NCBI RefSeq assembly: GCF_904849725.1
Contig: NC_058524.1
Coordinates: 29,761,001 to 29,825,000, forward strand
DNA from: Hordeum vulgare subsp. vulgare
Taxonomy: Eukaryota; Streptophyta; Magnoliopsida; Poales; Poaceae
DNA: 64,000 bases
Direction: 5' to 3'
The notes beneath the pieces were generated by a model, which worked only from the letters and a program-made list of their open reading frames with translations, searched no databases and was not told the DNA's origin. The translations under genes were made by a program, and so were the position numbers. Below are positions 33,956-45,768 of this stretch, in pieces (the stretch's first letter is position 1; each line of letters opens with the position of its first letter).

Positions 33956-35001
33956 TTCTATCGCTTCTATGCCTAGCTAAGGGCGTTAAACAATAGCGCT
34001 TGTTGGGAGGCAACCCAATGAATTTATCTTTTTCTTTCTGTTTTGTTGTTTCCACACTTTCATAATTCTGCTGTGATTGTGTTTTTTGTGTTTCTTTTTT
34101 GTTTGAGCCAAGCAAAGCCTTTATGACTAGTCTTGGTAATGGTTGTTTGATCGTGCTTGAAAAAGACAGAAACTTTTCGCTCACGAGATGATTTTTCATT
34201 TTTATTCAGAAAGAGATTTTGAGTTGATTCTTTTTGCTGCTGATTGATATGCTTTTTTCCCAGGCCTTCGTAATGTTTAAGATTTTTTGAGCTACCAGAA
34301 GTATACTGAGTATACAGATTGCTACAGACTGGTCTGTTTTTGACAGATTCTGTTTTTGTTGAGTTGGTTGCTTGTTTTCATGAAACTATGGTTAGTATAG
34401 GGGGCACTAGCCATGGAAAAGTGAGAATACAGTAGCCCATCATCAATATAGATGGAATTCAAGTTTTCTACAGTACCAAAAGAAGTGGTAGTTTGTTTTC
34501 TTGTACTAATGTTATCACAAGTTTCTGTTTAAGTTTTGTGTTGTGAAGTTTTCAAGTTTTGGGTGATGTTCTCATGGACAAAGAGATAAGGAGTGGAAAG
34601 AGCGAAAGCTTGGGGTTGCCCAAGGCATCCCAAGCCAAATTCAAGGACACCAAAAAGCCTAAGCTTGGGGATGCCCCGGGAGGGCATCCCCTCTTTCGTC
34701 TTCAATCCATCGGTAACATTACTTGGAGCTATATTTTTATTCACCACATGATATGTGTTTTGCTTGGAGCGTCTTGTATCTTAGGAGTCTTTTCTTTTTG
34801 TTGTGTCACAATCATCCTTGCTGCACACCTTTTTGAGAGAGAGAGAGAGACATGCACTCATCGTGATTTTGCTAGAATGCTCATAGTGCTTCACTTATAT
34901 CTTTTGAGCTAGATACTTTTGCTCTTGTGCTTCACTTATATCTTTAGAGCACGGCGGTGCGTGATTTGGTAGTTGGGTTATGCTATGAAATTAGTCCCAA
35001 A
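33956..35001. other. Gypsy1 3' non-coding region with conserved hairpins
   Basis: No coding sequence. Three elements are conserved with Gypsy2: a stem TTGGG-AGGCAA-CCCAA near 34000-34017; TTGGGGTTGCCCAAGGCATC, part of a stem near 34611-34635; and GGGGATGCCC/GGGCATCCCC at 34667-34691. The last is followed by ATTCACCACATGATATG (34739-34755), the uninterrupted version of the E2 insertion site. A GA microsatellite lies near 34838. Confidence 0.7.
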
Positions 35002-36832
35002 TGTTGGTGGGGAACGTCGCATGGGAAACAAAAATTTTCCTACGCGCACGAAGACCTATCATGGTGATGTCCATCTACGAGAGGGGATGAGTGATCTACG
35101 TACCCTTGTAGACCGTACAGCAGAAGCGTTATAGAACGCGGTTGATGTAGTGGAACGTCCTCACGTCCCTCGATCCGCCCCGCGAACAATCCCGCGATCA
35201 GTCCCACGATCTAGTACCGAACGAACGGCACCTCCGCGTTCAGCACACGTACAGCTCGACGATGATCTCGGCCTTCTTGATCCAGCAAGAGAGACGGAGA
35301 GGTAGAAGAGTTCTCCGGCAGCGTGACGGCGCTCCGGAGGTTGGTGATGACCTTGTCTCAGCAGGGCTCCGCCCGAGCTCCGCAGAAACGCGATCTAGAG
35401 GAAAAACCGTGGAGGTATGTGGTCGGGCAGCCGTGAGAAAGTCGTCTCAAATCAGGCGTAATTGCTCCATATATATAGGAGGAGGGAGGGGGGCCTTGCC
35501 TTGGGGTCCAAGGACCCCCAAGGAGTCGGCCGAGCCAAGGGGGGGAGGACTCCCCCCCCCCCAAACCGAGTTGGACTTGGTTTGGTGGGAGGAGTCCCCC
35601 TTCCTTCCCACCTCCTTCCTTTTTTTTTCTTTCCTCTTGATTTTTCTTCTCTTGGCGCATTGGGCACTTGTGGGCTGTCCCACCAGCCCACTAAGGGCTG
35701 GTGTGGCTCCCCCAATGCCTATGGGCTTCCCCGGGGTGGGTTGCCCCCCCCCCCCGGTGAACTCCCGGAACCCATTCGTCATTCCCGGTACATTCCCGGT
35801 AACTCCGAAAACCTTCCGGTAATCAAATGAGGTCATCCTATATATCAATCTTTGTTTCCGGACCATTCCGGAAACCCTCGTGACGTCTGTGATCTCATCC
35901 GGGACTCCGAACAACATTCGGTAACCAACCATATAACTCAAATACGCATAAAACAACGTCGAACCTTAAGTGTGCAGACCCTGCGGGTTCGAGAACTATG
36001 TAGACATGACCCGAGAGACTCCTCGGTCAATATCCAATAGCGGGACCTGGATGCCCATATTGGATCCTACATATTCTACGAAGATCTTATCGTTTGAACC
36101 TCAGTGCCAAGGATTCGTATAATCCCGTATGTCATTCCCTTTGTCCTTCGGTATGTTACTTGCCCGAGATTCGACCGTCAGTATCCGCATACCTATTTCA
36201 ATCTCGTTTACCGGCAAGTCTCTTTACTCGTTCCGTAATACAAGATCCCGCAACTTACACTAAGTTACATTGCTTGAAAGGCTTGTGTGTGATGTTGTAT
36301 TACCGAGTGGGCCCCGAGATACCTCTCCGTCATACGGAGTGACAAATCCCAGTCTTGATCCATACTAACTCAACTAACACCTTCGGAAATACCTGTAGAG
36401 CATCTTTATAGTCACCCAGTTACGTTGCAACGTTTGATACACACAAAGCATTCCTCCAGTGTCAGTGAGTTATATGATCTCATGGTCATAGGAATAAATA
36501 CTTGACACGCAGAAAACAGTAGCAACAAAATGACACGATCAACATGCTACGTCTATTAGTTTGGGTCTAGTCCATCACGTGATTCTCCCAATGATGTGAT
36601 CCAGTTATCAAGCAACAACACCTTGTTCATAATCAGAAGACACTGACTATCATTGATCAACTGGCTAGCCAACTAGAGGCATGCTAGGGACGGTGTTTTG
36701 TCTATGTATCCACACATGTAAATGAGTCTTCATTCAATACAATTATAGCATGGATAATAAACTATTATCTTGATACAGGAATTATAATAATAACTATACT
36801 TTTATTATTGCCTCTAGGGCATAATTCCAACA
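35002..36832 (-). mobile_element. Solo LTR of a copia element
   Basis: On the minus strand it starts TGTTGGAATTATGCCC and ends CCCCACCAACA, related to the BARE/Angela type but distinct from the copy at 24552. It has an internal TATA box (CCTATATATATGGAG, near 35480-35466) next to C-rich sequence. No primer site or coding sequence adjoins it, so the rest was lost by LTR recombination. The direct repeat CAAAT (34998-35002 and 36831-36835) overlaps the LTR tips, so the precise target duplication is ambiguous. Confidence 0.85.
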
Positions 36833-38515
36833 AATGTGCTAGGTACCTAAAGAGGATGCAAAAACCTCCATCTTCATGTGCATTGAGTAGAAAGAGAAGT
36901 TTCAATTCCTCTCATATAGTTTTGAGACGTGGATTTGGTAATATTGAGAGTTATGTTAGTAGGGTTATGTGAATCTAGAAGTACTTGTGTTGAAGTTAGT
37001 GATCCCCGTAGCATGCACGTATGGTGAACCGCTATGTTAGGAAGTCGGAGCATAATTTATCTATTGATTGTCATCCTTTGTTTTGAAGTCGGGATCGCGC
37101 GATGGTTTACACCTACCAAGCCTTCCCCTCGGAGTATGCGTTTAGCACTTTGTTTCGATTACTAATAAAAACTTTCGCAATAAGTATGTGAGTTCTTCAT
37201 GACTAATGTGAGCCCATGGTATAGATGCACTTTCACCTTCCACCATTACTAGCCTCTCTAGTGCCTCGCAATTCTCACCGGTGCACATACCCACCAAATT
37301 CCTTCCTCAAAACAGCCACCATATCTACCTACTATGGAATTTTCATAGTCATTCCAAGATATATTGCCATGCAACTCCCACCATTTCGTCTCATGACTTG
37401 TGTCGTCACTCTCATATTAGAGCATTGTCCCATGTGAGGAAATAAGATAGCTAGCGAGATGTTTCAACGGCATACGCCATGCTAGATCGTTGCACATCCC
37501 GGTACACTATCGGAGGCATTTCCTATGGTGTCATCATCATTGTGATCTTTAAGCTGTGAGTAAATAAAAGTGTGATGATCATCATTATTAGAGCATTGTC
37601 CCATGTGAGGAAATAAAAAAAAGAGGCCAAAGAGCCCGAAAACAAAAAAAAAGAGGAAAGAAAAGAAAATAAAAAAAGAGGCCTAAGAGCCCAAATGAAA
37701 AAAAAGAAAAGAGAGAAAAAGAGAGAAGGGACAATGCTACTATCTTTTTCCACACTTGTGCTTCATGTTAGCACCATGTTCTTCATGATTGAGAGCTTCT
37801 TGCTTTCTCACTGCCATATCTAGTGGGAATCTTCATTATATAACTTGACTTGTATATTCCAATGATGGGCTTCCTCAAAATTGCCCTAGGTCTTTGTGAG
37901 CAATCAAGTTGGATGCACACCCACTAGTTTTCCTTTTGAGCTTTCACATACTTATAGCTCTAGTGCATCCTTTGTATGGCAATCCCTACTCATTCACATT
38001 GATATCTATTAATGGGCATCTCCATAGCCTATTGATACTTTGAGTCAGTGTGACCATCTCCTTCTTTTTGTCTCACAATGACCACCACACTCTATTCCAC
38101 CTATAGTGCTATATCCATGGCCCGCACTCATGTATTGCGTGATAGTTATAAAAGTTTGAGAAAGCAAGAGTGTGAAAACAATTACTTGGCCAATTCCGGG
38201 GTTGTGCATGATTTACATTAGTTGTGTGAGGATGATGGAGCATAGCCAGACTATATGATTTTTTAGGGATAACTTTCTTTGGCCTTGTTATTTTGAAAGT
38301 TCATGATTACTTTGCTAGTTTGCTTGAAGTATTACTGTTTTCATGTCAATAGCAAACTATTGTTTTGAATCTTACGGATCTGAACATTCATGTCACGTGA
38401 AAAAAGTTGCAAAGGACAACTATGCTAGGTAGCATTTCACATCAAAAATTCATTCTTTATCACTTCCCTACTCGAGGACGAGCATGAGTTAAGCTTGGGG
38501 ATGCTTGATACGTCT
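36833..38515. other. Gypsy1 3' non-coding region, distal part
   Basis: AT-rich, without coding sequence. AGAGCATTGTCCCATGTGAG occurs twice (about 37420 and 37590), the second followed by an A/G-rich run (37615-37725). The region ends with GAGTTAAGCTTGGGGATGC (near 38497), which serves as polypurine tract before the right LTR. Confidence 0.65.
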
Positions 38516-40057
38516 CCAACGTATCTATAATTTTTGATGGTTTCATGCTATTATCTTGTCAAACTTTGGATGTTTTGCATGCCTTTTATATATTTTCTGG
38601 GACTAACTTATTAACTCAGTGCCAAGTGTCAGTTCTTATTTTTTCCATGTTTTTGACCCCTTTCAGAGGAGATTTTGAAACGGAGTCCAAACGGAAGAAA
38701 ATCCCCGAAAAGATTTTTTCTGGAACGAAAGAAGATCGGGGAAGCTTGGGAGCCAAGGCAGGGGAGCCTTAGGGGCCCCACAAGCCCCCACCCCGCGGCC
38801 AGGGAGGGAGGCCGCGCCATCCAGGCTTGTGGCCCCCCTGGACGCCCTTTGCCCTAGGTCTTTCGCCTATATATTCCCATAAATTCTAGAAAAAATTAGG
38901 AGATCATCGCAATCACTTTTCCGCCGCCGCAAGCTTCTGTTTCCGCAAGATCCCATCTGGGGCACCTCCTGGTGCCCTGTCGGAGGGGGGATTCGGATAC
39001 GGAGGGCTTCTCCATCAACACCATGACCTCTCCGATGATGCGTGAGTAGTTCACCATAGACCTACGGGTCCATAGCTAGTAACTAGATGGCTTCTTCTCT
39101 CTCTTGGATCTTCAATACAAAGTTCTCCATGATCTTCATGGAGATCTATCCGATGTAATCTTCTTTTGCGGTGTGTTTGTCGAGATCCGATGAATTGTGG
39201 ATTTATGATCAGATTATCTATGAATCTTATTTGAGTTTCTTCTGATCTCTCTTATGCATGATTTCATATCCTTGTAATTCTCTTCGAGTTGTGGGCTTTG
39301 TCTGGCCAACTAGATCTATGATTCTTGCAATGGGAGAAGTGCTTGGTTTTGGGTTCATACCGTGCGGTGACCTCACCCAGTGACAGAAGGGGTAGCGAGG
39401 CATGCATCGTGTTGTTGTCATCAAGGGTAAAAAGATGGGGTTTTCATCATTGGTTTGAGATTATCCCTCTACATCATGTCATCTTACTTAAAGCGTTATT
39501 CTGTTTGTCATGAACTCAATACACTAGATGCATGCTGGATAGTGGTCGATGTGTGGAGTAATAGTAGTAGATGCAGAAAGTATCGATCTACTTGTCTCGG
39601 ACGTGATGCCTATATGTATGATCATTGCCTTATATATCGTCGTGACTTTGCGCGGTTCTATCAATTGCTTGATAGTAATTTTTTCACCCGCCGTGATACT
39701 TGCTATTTTGAGAGAAGCTTCTAGTGAACACTATGGCCCCCAGGGTCTACTCCACACCATATTTTCAGCCTTACACTTTTTACTTCGTTGCATTTTCCGC
39801 CTTCGGATCTCACTTTGCAAACAATCTTGAATGGATTGACAACCCCTTTGAAGCGTTGGGTGCAAGCTTGTTTGTGTTTGCGCAGGTACTCTGGACTTGA
39901 CGAGACCCTCCTTCTGGATCGATACCTTGGTTCTCAAACTGAGGGAAATACTTACTACTCCTGTGCTGCATCACCCTTTCCTCTTCAAAGGAAAAACCAA
40001 TGCAAGCCCAGCCTCTGCAACGTGTCAATCTCTCGCACTGTTGTCTATAGGATAGCA
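38516..40057 (+). repeat. Gypsy1 right LTR
   Basis: 1542 bp, near-identical to 21356-22907, with a TATA box at about 38869-38876. It is followed directly by CCTCC, one base different from the left flank CCTCT. Confidence 0.9.
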
Positions 40058-41561
40058 CCTCCCGACTCTCCAAGGAATGCTCGCCGTAGGTGAGCGTGGT
40101 GACGCCTTCCACGCCCGCTTCCGCACCCATCGACTTCAACGCAACACCAGTAGTCGGTGCCTCGTCATCTAATGGGCCAAGGAAACGTGCGCGGGAGATG
40201 CAAGCTGACATGCTCCCCGGCGCCCGCAACCTTTTTGACAGAATGCCGATGACCGTCGACGACAAGATGACCAACTGTTTCATGCAGAGCATCCTCATCG
40301 AGGGTGATACGGCAGCTGCTAGCGGTGCCGTCGCGGCTGGCTACGATCCCAAAGAGACCCAAAGCCAGGCCGGCCGAGAGACGTTCACGCCGTTGACCTA
40401 TGATCAAGCTGGCATGCAGACCGCCTTCATGCAAGATCAGGTCAGCCTGAAGCTGGACGGCTTCCCGCTTGACCACGAGTTTCCGGAGGACTCCGGCCTC
40501 GAGGAAGAGGATGAGTTGGACATTGAGGAGGAGCCTTTTTACGAGGATGAACTCACCAACCAAGTCGTCGGGGTGAAGCCGAAGCGCAAGAGAAGACGGG
40601 CGAAGGCATACACGGCGACCGAGGACAAGTTCCTTTGTGAGTGTTGGAGGGACATTGGACAAGACCCCAAGGTCGACGCCGAACAAAAGGCACCAACCTG
40701 TTGGACTCGTGTCCATCATGAGTTTCCTGAACGCAAGAAGTTTCCCCAGTAGCAATGCAAAGCACGCGCGGGTGGGTGTCCATTTCGAAGCGATGGAAGG
40801 TGCTCCAAGAAGAGTGCAACAAGTTTTGTGCCACTTATGAGAGCATCAAGACACGCCCCTTGAGTGGCATCGGCATGGAAGACATGGTATGCATGCATGC
40901 GCCCCTCTTTGTTTCATTCCATTTATGCTTGCATGTCCATTTCCATATCCATTTGCCAATATGCTTGCACACAATTAATTTGTAGGCATTCCAAGTTTTG
41001 GAGGCATTCAAGGTCCAACACGAATGCAAGTCCTTCCACCTCTCTCATTGTTGGAGGATCATCAAAGATGAAAAGAAGTTCAAGGCGCAATATGCCGTCC
41101 TCATGGCGCGTGAGGGGGAGAAAGTCATGGAGGAGGTTGGGAAGGGCGAGAAGCCATGACCGCGGGAAAAGACCAACTCGAAAAAGGAGGACAAGCAGGA
41201 TGCAGCGTCGATCGCCTTGATCGCAACCGTGGAGGGCATGATGACCAAGAAGGACTCAAGGAAGAAGAAGCACCGGTAAGACAAGGAAGAGCAAATGAAC
41301 ACCTTCATGGAGATCCAAAGGAGGAGGCTTGAGATGGATGCGGAGAAGCAAGCCAAGATGCTTGAGATGAAGGCAGAGAAGCAAGCCAAGATGCTAGAGA
41401 TCGAAGCCGCCAATGCCAAGACCAAGGCGAAAGAAGTGGCTCTCGCTAGCATGATGACGGGGGTGAAGATCATGAAGGTGGATCTTAATACCATGTCGCC
41501 AAGAAAGAGGTCGTGGTTCGAGAAGATGCAGGCGGACATGCTCAAGTTTGACGATGGGTGA
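40058..41561 (+). pseudogene. Harbinger-type ORF1 (NAM-associated protein), C-terminal part
   Basis: Continues from 20870 after Gypsy1. It is open from about 40090 with APIDFNATPV and an acidic stretch (EEEDELDIEEEPFYEDEL). A Myb/SANT-like domain follows (KAYTATEDKFLCECWRDIG to SISKRWKVLQEECNKF). A frame change occurs at about 40745. A probable intron (40888-40985, GTATGC..TGTAG) precedes the NAM-associated domain (FQVLEAFKVQHECKSF, HCWRIIKDEKKF). The end is a charged coiled coil (MEIQRRRLEMDAEKQAKM) closing with SWFEKMQADMLKFDDG. A TGA near 41158 and a frame change there, plus a stop near 41280, break it. Such proteins bind DNA and assist Harbinger transposases. Confidence 0.75.
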
Positions 41562-42345
41562 TCTATGGTGACGAGTGACAATTTTTTTATATGCCGACAA
41601 ATGTGCTGGCATGACCATGGTCGCGATGGTGTGATCGAACTCCCACCCTTTTTTGTGCCACTGGCAAGTCCGCTAGTATGAATTGTGTGGTGTATGGCTT
41701 AGGCCAGCATTGTATGCCAGTCATTGGCATGGTATCGGCTGAACTTTGGACGATGACATGCCGTTGGTTTAATCTATGTCACGAGCCTTTTAAAATATGT
41801 GTGTGGACGCGAAATGGATTGCGGACGTTGAATACATTGCTATTTCAAAAGTTAAAAAGGATAGACGTTGAGCGGACGGCCGGTTCAAACAGACAAATGG
41901 CAAGAACCTGCTTCTCGAAGATTCTATAGTGATCCACTGGAATCGGCCTCGGGTGATGCCTCCCTAGTCGTCGAAAGATTTCATCCCTCGCTTGGTCGTT
42001 AAGGTGGGGTGAAAACTGCAATTTGACGCATTAAAGTTGTTGTAATACACCATAAAATAGACCAAGAAGGCCAGCAAGCGTATGTTGTGTGAGTTGTCTC
42101 GTAAAGATGGTCGTGCATGCAGCAACGCATTATTTACATGAAGTGTCATGCATCCTCGTTGGAGACATGGAAAATCACGGGACGGGTCGTGGCTCTCATC
42201 AGCCAAGGAGCGGGTGTGAAGAACATCGGAGAAAGGAGAGCTCCCCATCATACCGCTAAACGCGGCACTTCGGAGGGGAAGAATGAAGACGGACCGGCGG
42301 TGCGATGCGACGTCGATGTTTGGCTGCGCGGCCCGTCTTCGATCG
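41562..42345. other. Harbinger 3' end, then intergenic DNA
   Basis: The first ~340 bp belong to the Harbinger element's 3' flank. From 41906 to 42345 I see no supported gene. Confidence 0.5.
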
Positions 42346-42353
42346 AAACCACG

Positions 42354-43187
42354 CAGGGCCGGCTGTATATTTTTCGGGGTCCTAGGGCGAAGTTCAAAAA
42401 TAGACCCTTAAGAAAATAAATAAATATGTACGTATTTATAGATATACAAACGTAAAATATTAAAGTTTAAATCTAAGCATATATTTTTATTTAGAGACGT
42501 TTATAAATAATTCATAAGCGTTTAAGTTATGTCATATCACGACAAAAGAAATAAAAGAGTAGCGAAATATAACAAATAATATTCTCTGCTAGTTTGATTA
42601 TCTCAAATAAGAACCAAGTTCTTATGAGTTCATCGACAACACTTTAGTCAGATCAATAAGGGCCTAAGATCAACTGATCTAAAAGGACTAGGAAACTAGC
42701 CAAATATATACGCAGACATGCAGTATTTAAATTACCTTGAGCGAATGGACGCAGGGATCAGGACGTTGTTATTTGTTAATCACCAGGCCTGATCACGTGT
42801 TGCAGTGTTGGACGATCTCCAGTTTTCCACCAGGCCTGATCTTCACTACAAAAAGTATATACAAACTGCAGATACATATATACCAGTTCTCCTCTTTCTC
42901 CGTCAGGGTCGGACGTGCCCGTCGGAGTGCCGGAGGTGCAACCGCGCATGCGCAGGCGCATCGCAGGCAGGCGGCCGGGGCAAGGCGACGAACGAACATG
43001 CAGGGATGGATCGATGCCTTCTCCTCTCCCGAAGTCCCGATCAGATATTTTTTTCTCTTCCAATCAGATACCTTTTATCAGCACATATAACAGCAGAAGT
43101 ATACTTACACATATGCGGTCATGGGCCCCTCCGGAACATGGGCCCTTGGGCGTTGCCCATGTTCGCCTAGGGCCAGAACCGGCCCTG
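42354..43187. mobile_element. Non-autonomous hAT element
   Basis: The ends CAGGGCCGG and CCGGCCCTG form a 9-bp terminal inverted repeat. The subterminal CCTAGGGC/GCCTAGGG pieces also mirror each other. The flanks AAACCACG (42346-42353) and AAACCATG (43188-43195) are an 8-bp target duplication with one difference, as expected for hAT. No transposase coding is present in 834 bp. Confidence 0.82.
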
Positions 43188-43195
43188 AAACCATG

Positions 43196-44819
43196 AGACC
43201 ACCTTCCCCGCGTTCTCATCCACCACCCCTGCTTTGCCGACACCAAAGGGGACACGGGCACCAGCGAAGCCCAGGCATGCCCTATGGACACTCCTTCCTA
43301 ACACCACTGTTCCTTTTTGGGTGCGGGTAAGGGGGAGATATTCTCATTTTTTAAGGTGGTCTTTCAGCCAAAGCCAAGTTTACAAGAAAGTCCGGTCCTC
43401 CAAAAAACGAGACAATTGTACGGGGTAGTACGGTCATATGCAGCCATCTCATGGTTCATGATGTTCTGCGCACGATTACACTTTAAGAAGATGATCTCCC
43501 TAGCATGGCATATAACTAGGCCTATTTCTGGGTTTTTTGTATCCTGGATGTATTTGAGACATCTTGTTGGTACAGAGGCTGAATGTAATTGGTATCTTTG
43601 CGATATTAATATATTTTTATTTTCAAAACAAAACTCTATCTTCTTCCTCTCAATCCCCAATTTGTTTCTCTTAATTAGCAACTTATTGCTTACCCTTACT
43701 CGGTTTCAATCCATTCTTTGTTTTTACGCATTCAAGATGTGCCTGTACCTCATTTGTTTCTTGTTCTTTCTTGTGAAAAAAATGCCCACCCATGTGATGG
43801 ACATTTTTGTCACCGCGGCGTCACGGGCGGCCCTCCCATCTCTCACTTGTTTCCCATCAGTTGTGGGTTATTTATTGTTATGATGGCCTTTTCATTCTCC
43901 CGTACAATTTCCCCCTCGTCGCCATCCAATCGAATTGATTGGTGGGAGGTTGAGCATCATTCTTCCTCTTGCCGGCTTTAAGATCGTATACATGGTGTGT
44001 TCACTTTGGTTTGCCATCCCATAGCATCCAATAATGGAAAAAACCAAATGACTTCTTCTCCGTTGGTTCGTACATAGTGGCCGCCACCAACCTCTAGCAA
44101 ACAATGAGTATAATGATGAGAATGAAACAAAAAACAAGCAATTCAAATGATGACAAATTAAGCAATTCAACTTACGTGAGTTAGCACTTTAATTTGTCCA
44201 ACTTTGAGGGCGGACGATCACTTGTGCCTAATAGCCGACATACTTGTTCATTTTCCCTTGAATGATGGGCCATCCATGTTGGAGAGAGGACATATTGTGG
44301 GTGGTAATGATAGGATGCAACTCCACATTCCTTGTGTTCATAATAACTTTTTAAAATATTCTCTAATGTTTACTTCTCTTGTGTTGCGTGCCACATACAG
44401 GGTCCATGTTTGTGGCTAACCAAGCTTTAACAAACAAGATATCCTGAAATATTAAGAATGTCAGAACTCTTTCCTTGAGTATCTTTGTATTCTTTTGTTG
44501 GGATTCGATGTTCTACCAACATCAAACGAAGGACAATTTGGATTCCCGAAGTCATAGTCCATTTGAGCAGGTTTTTGATTGTCATTAATGATGTGTGACA
44601 TGATATTGTCCTAAATTGGACATGATTATAATAAACTAATGGTATATACAACTAATTCCTAATTGGTTCAGTGGCATATGTAAGGTATTAATCTGAAAGG
44701 AACAAAACATGTACAATGTCATGTTGTGTCATTTCGGCAAATTATGACATGTTATGGGCATCTTATTTGATTGATTTTGGTTATATCATGGACTAGAAAA
44801 CCATTGTGAATGTGACTAA
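43196..44819. other. No gene seen (43196-44819)
   Basis: Mixed AT-rich intergenic sequence. Short open frames on both strands (for example 43317-43883) lack recognisable domains and look like chance frames. No RNA gene or complete transposon is recognised. Confidence 0.5.
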
Positions 44820-45273
44820 GGACCTATTCGGAAGTGCTCCGGTTCGGCACTCTACAAACTCCACACATGGAACAGAGCCGAACGTCCTAGCGCTGAGAAG
44901 TTACCTTCAAGAAGTCATGGTCAATTGTAGTGTATTTTGAAGGAGCTAGAGAAGTCGAGCAACAATAACTTCATGGAATACTCTAAATGCGGAGTTCAAG
45001 GAAATTACGAGGTTTACCATAGTCAAGCGATAAAAATGATTAGTTTAGTCTCTTTCTTCCTAGTTTCTTCATCAAAACAACCTGGGGGCTTATTCTTCGA
45101 ATAGAATCATGTCTCTTCTTCCTTTTTGGGTGCCTCTAAATTTGGGTGTCAGCCCATGGGACGACCTCCAGCCCCCCCCCCCAACATGGGAATCATTGCA
45201 TGAAAGGAAAAGTTAGGTTGAGGAGTTAAATCTTAGGAGTTAGGAGAAATGGGATATGTTCCGAACAGACCCT
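44820..45273. mobile_element. MITE-like element with GGNCCTNTTCGGAA ends
   Basis: The left end GGACCTATTCGGAA and right end TTCCGAACAGACCC are imperfect inverted repeats of the type GGG(T/C)CTGTTCGG seen in grass MITEs. I could not find a convincing target duplication, so the limits are approximate. Confidence 0.45.
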
Positions 45274-45436
45274 GATTCCGGGGGGTTATCGACCAAGAAG
45301 TAGTCTTGTTCCATATGTTTGTCAAGTGCTACAACACTTTCTTGTGGCCATTATGAGTATCTTCACGAGCGCAAAATGTGTACAATAACATAATCATTAA
45401 TTCATTATATCAAATTTTTTAGGGGCATTCAGTATA

Positions 45437-45510
45437 CTCCCTGTGTTCCAGAATATTTGTCGCTCGGCTCAAATTTCGACCAGGTGAAAACGTGTAAAAG
45501 TACAAAACTA
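45437..45510. mobile_element. Stowaway-like MITE, left fragment
   Basis: CTCCCTGTGTTCCAGAATAT after a TA resembles the Stowaway end CTCCCTCCGTTCC. No matching right end is present before the Gypsy2 insertion at 45769, so it is truncated. Confidence 0.45.
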
Positions 45511-45768
45511 CCCCTGATTTAAAAATAGTGGGGTTGTCGTCTTGCTCGTGTCTGCCACGCCCCTCCCATCCGTCATGCCCCTCCCTCTGCCAGGCTCCTC
45601 CCCTCCGTCGGGACCCTCCAGTACACACCTACCTCCGCCAGGCCCCTCCCCTCCGTCAGGACCCTCCCGTCCGCAGCTCCCTCGTCTCCCTTCATGTTCC
45701 TTCGCTCCAATCGAGAGCCTGAGGTCCATCCCCGCGGGCAACAACTCCCCCCCCCCCCCCCGCCCCCG
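45511..45768. repeat. C-rich degenerate repeats next to Gypsy2
   Basis: Repeats of the type GCCCCTCCCCTCCGTC between 45560 and 45690, ending in a near-pure C run (45748-45767) at the exact Gypsy2 junction. Confidence 0.6.

Larger units (their letters stand above)
21356..40057 (+). mobile_element. Gypsy-type LTR retrotransposon Gypsy1, gag-protease only, with nested insertions
   Basis: Both LTRs (21356-22907 and 38516-40057) start TGATACGTCTCCAACG and end GGATAGCA. The flanks read CCTCT on the left and CCTCC on the right, a 5-bp target duplication with one change. A tRNA-Asp-type primer site and a GCTTGGGGATGC-type purine tract are present. The only coding sequence is gag plus an aspartic protease; there is no reverse transcriptase, RNase H or integrase. 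Without the copia element (24552-33298) and solo LTR (35002-36832) it is about 8.1 kb. It is therefore non-autonomous. It interrupts the Harbinger ORF1. Confidence 0.88.
20216..41905 (+). mobile_element. PIF/Harbinger-type transposon remnant, split by nested insertions
   Basis: The left part (20216-20870) and right part (40058-41905) join into one element once the MITE at 20871 and Gypsy1 at 21356 are removed. The left end has GTGTCTGTTTGGATCGCG near 20225. The right end has the related inverted sequence GCCGGTTCAAACAGACA near 41880-41897. Between them is an ORF1-type gene (NAM-associated/Myb-like protein of Harbinger elements) split by Gypsy1. No DDE transposase ORF is present, so this is a deleted or ORF1-only copy. 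Exact termini and target duplication are not resolved. Confidence 0.6.

Noticed and set aside
34559..34912. 117-codon frame in the gypsy 3' region, with a 100-codon counterpart at 49769
   Set aside because: Start and first ~25 codons are shared between copies, but the frames diverge by shifts and run into hairpins and the CACTA insertion; better explained as conserved non-coding structure.
35447..35956. Minus-strand 169-codon frame in the solo LTR
   Set aside because: Lies within LTR regulatory sequence and includes C- and A-run translations; not a gene.
43317..43883. 188-codon open frame
   Set aside because: Phe/Leu/Ser-rich composition, no recognisable motif, AT-rich noncoding context; probably chance.
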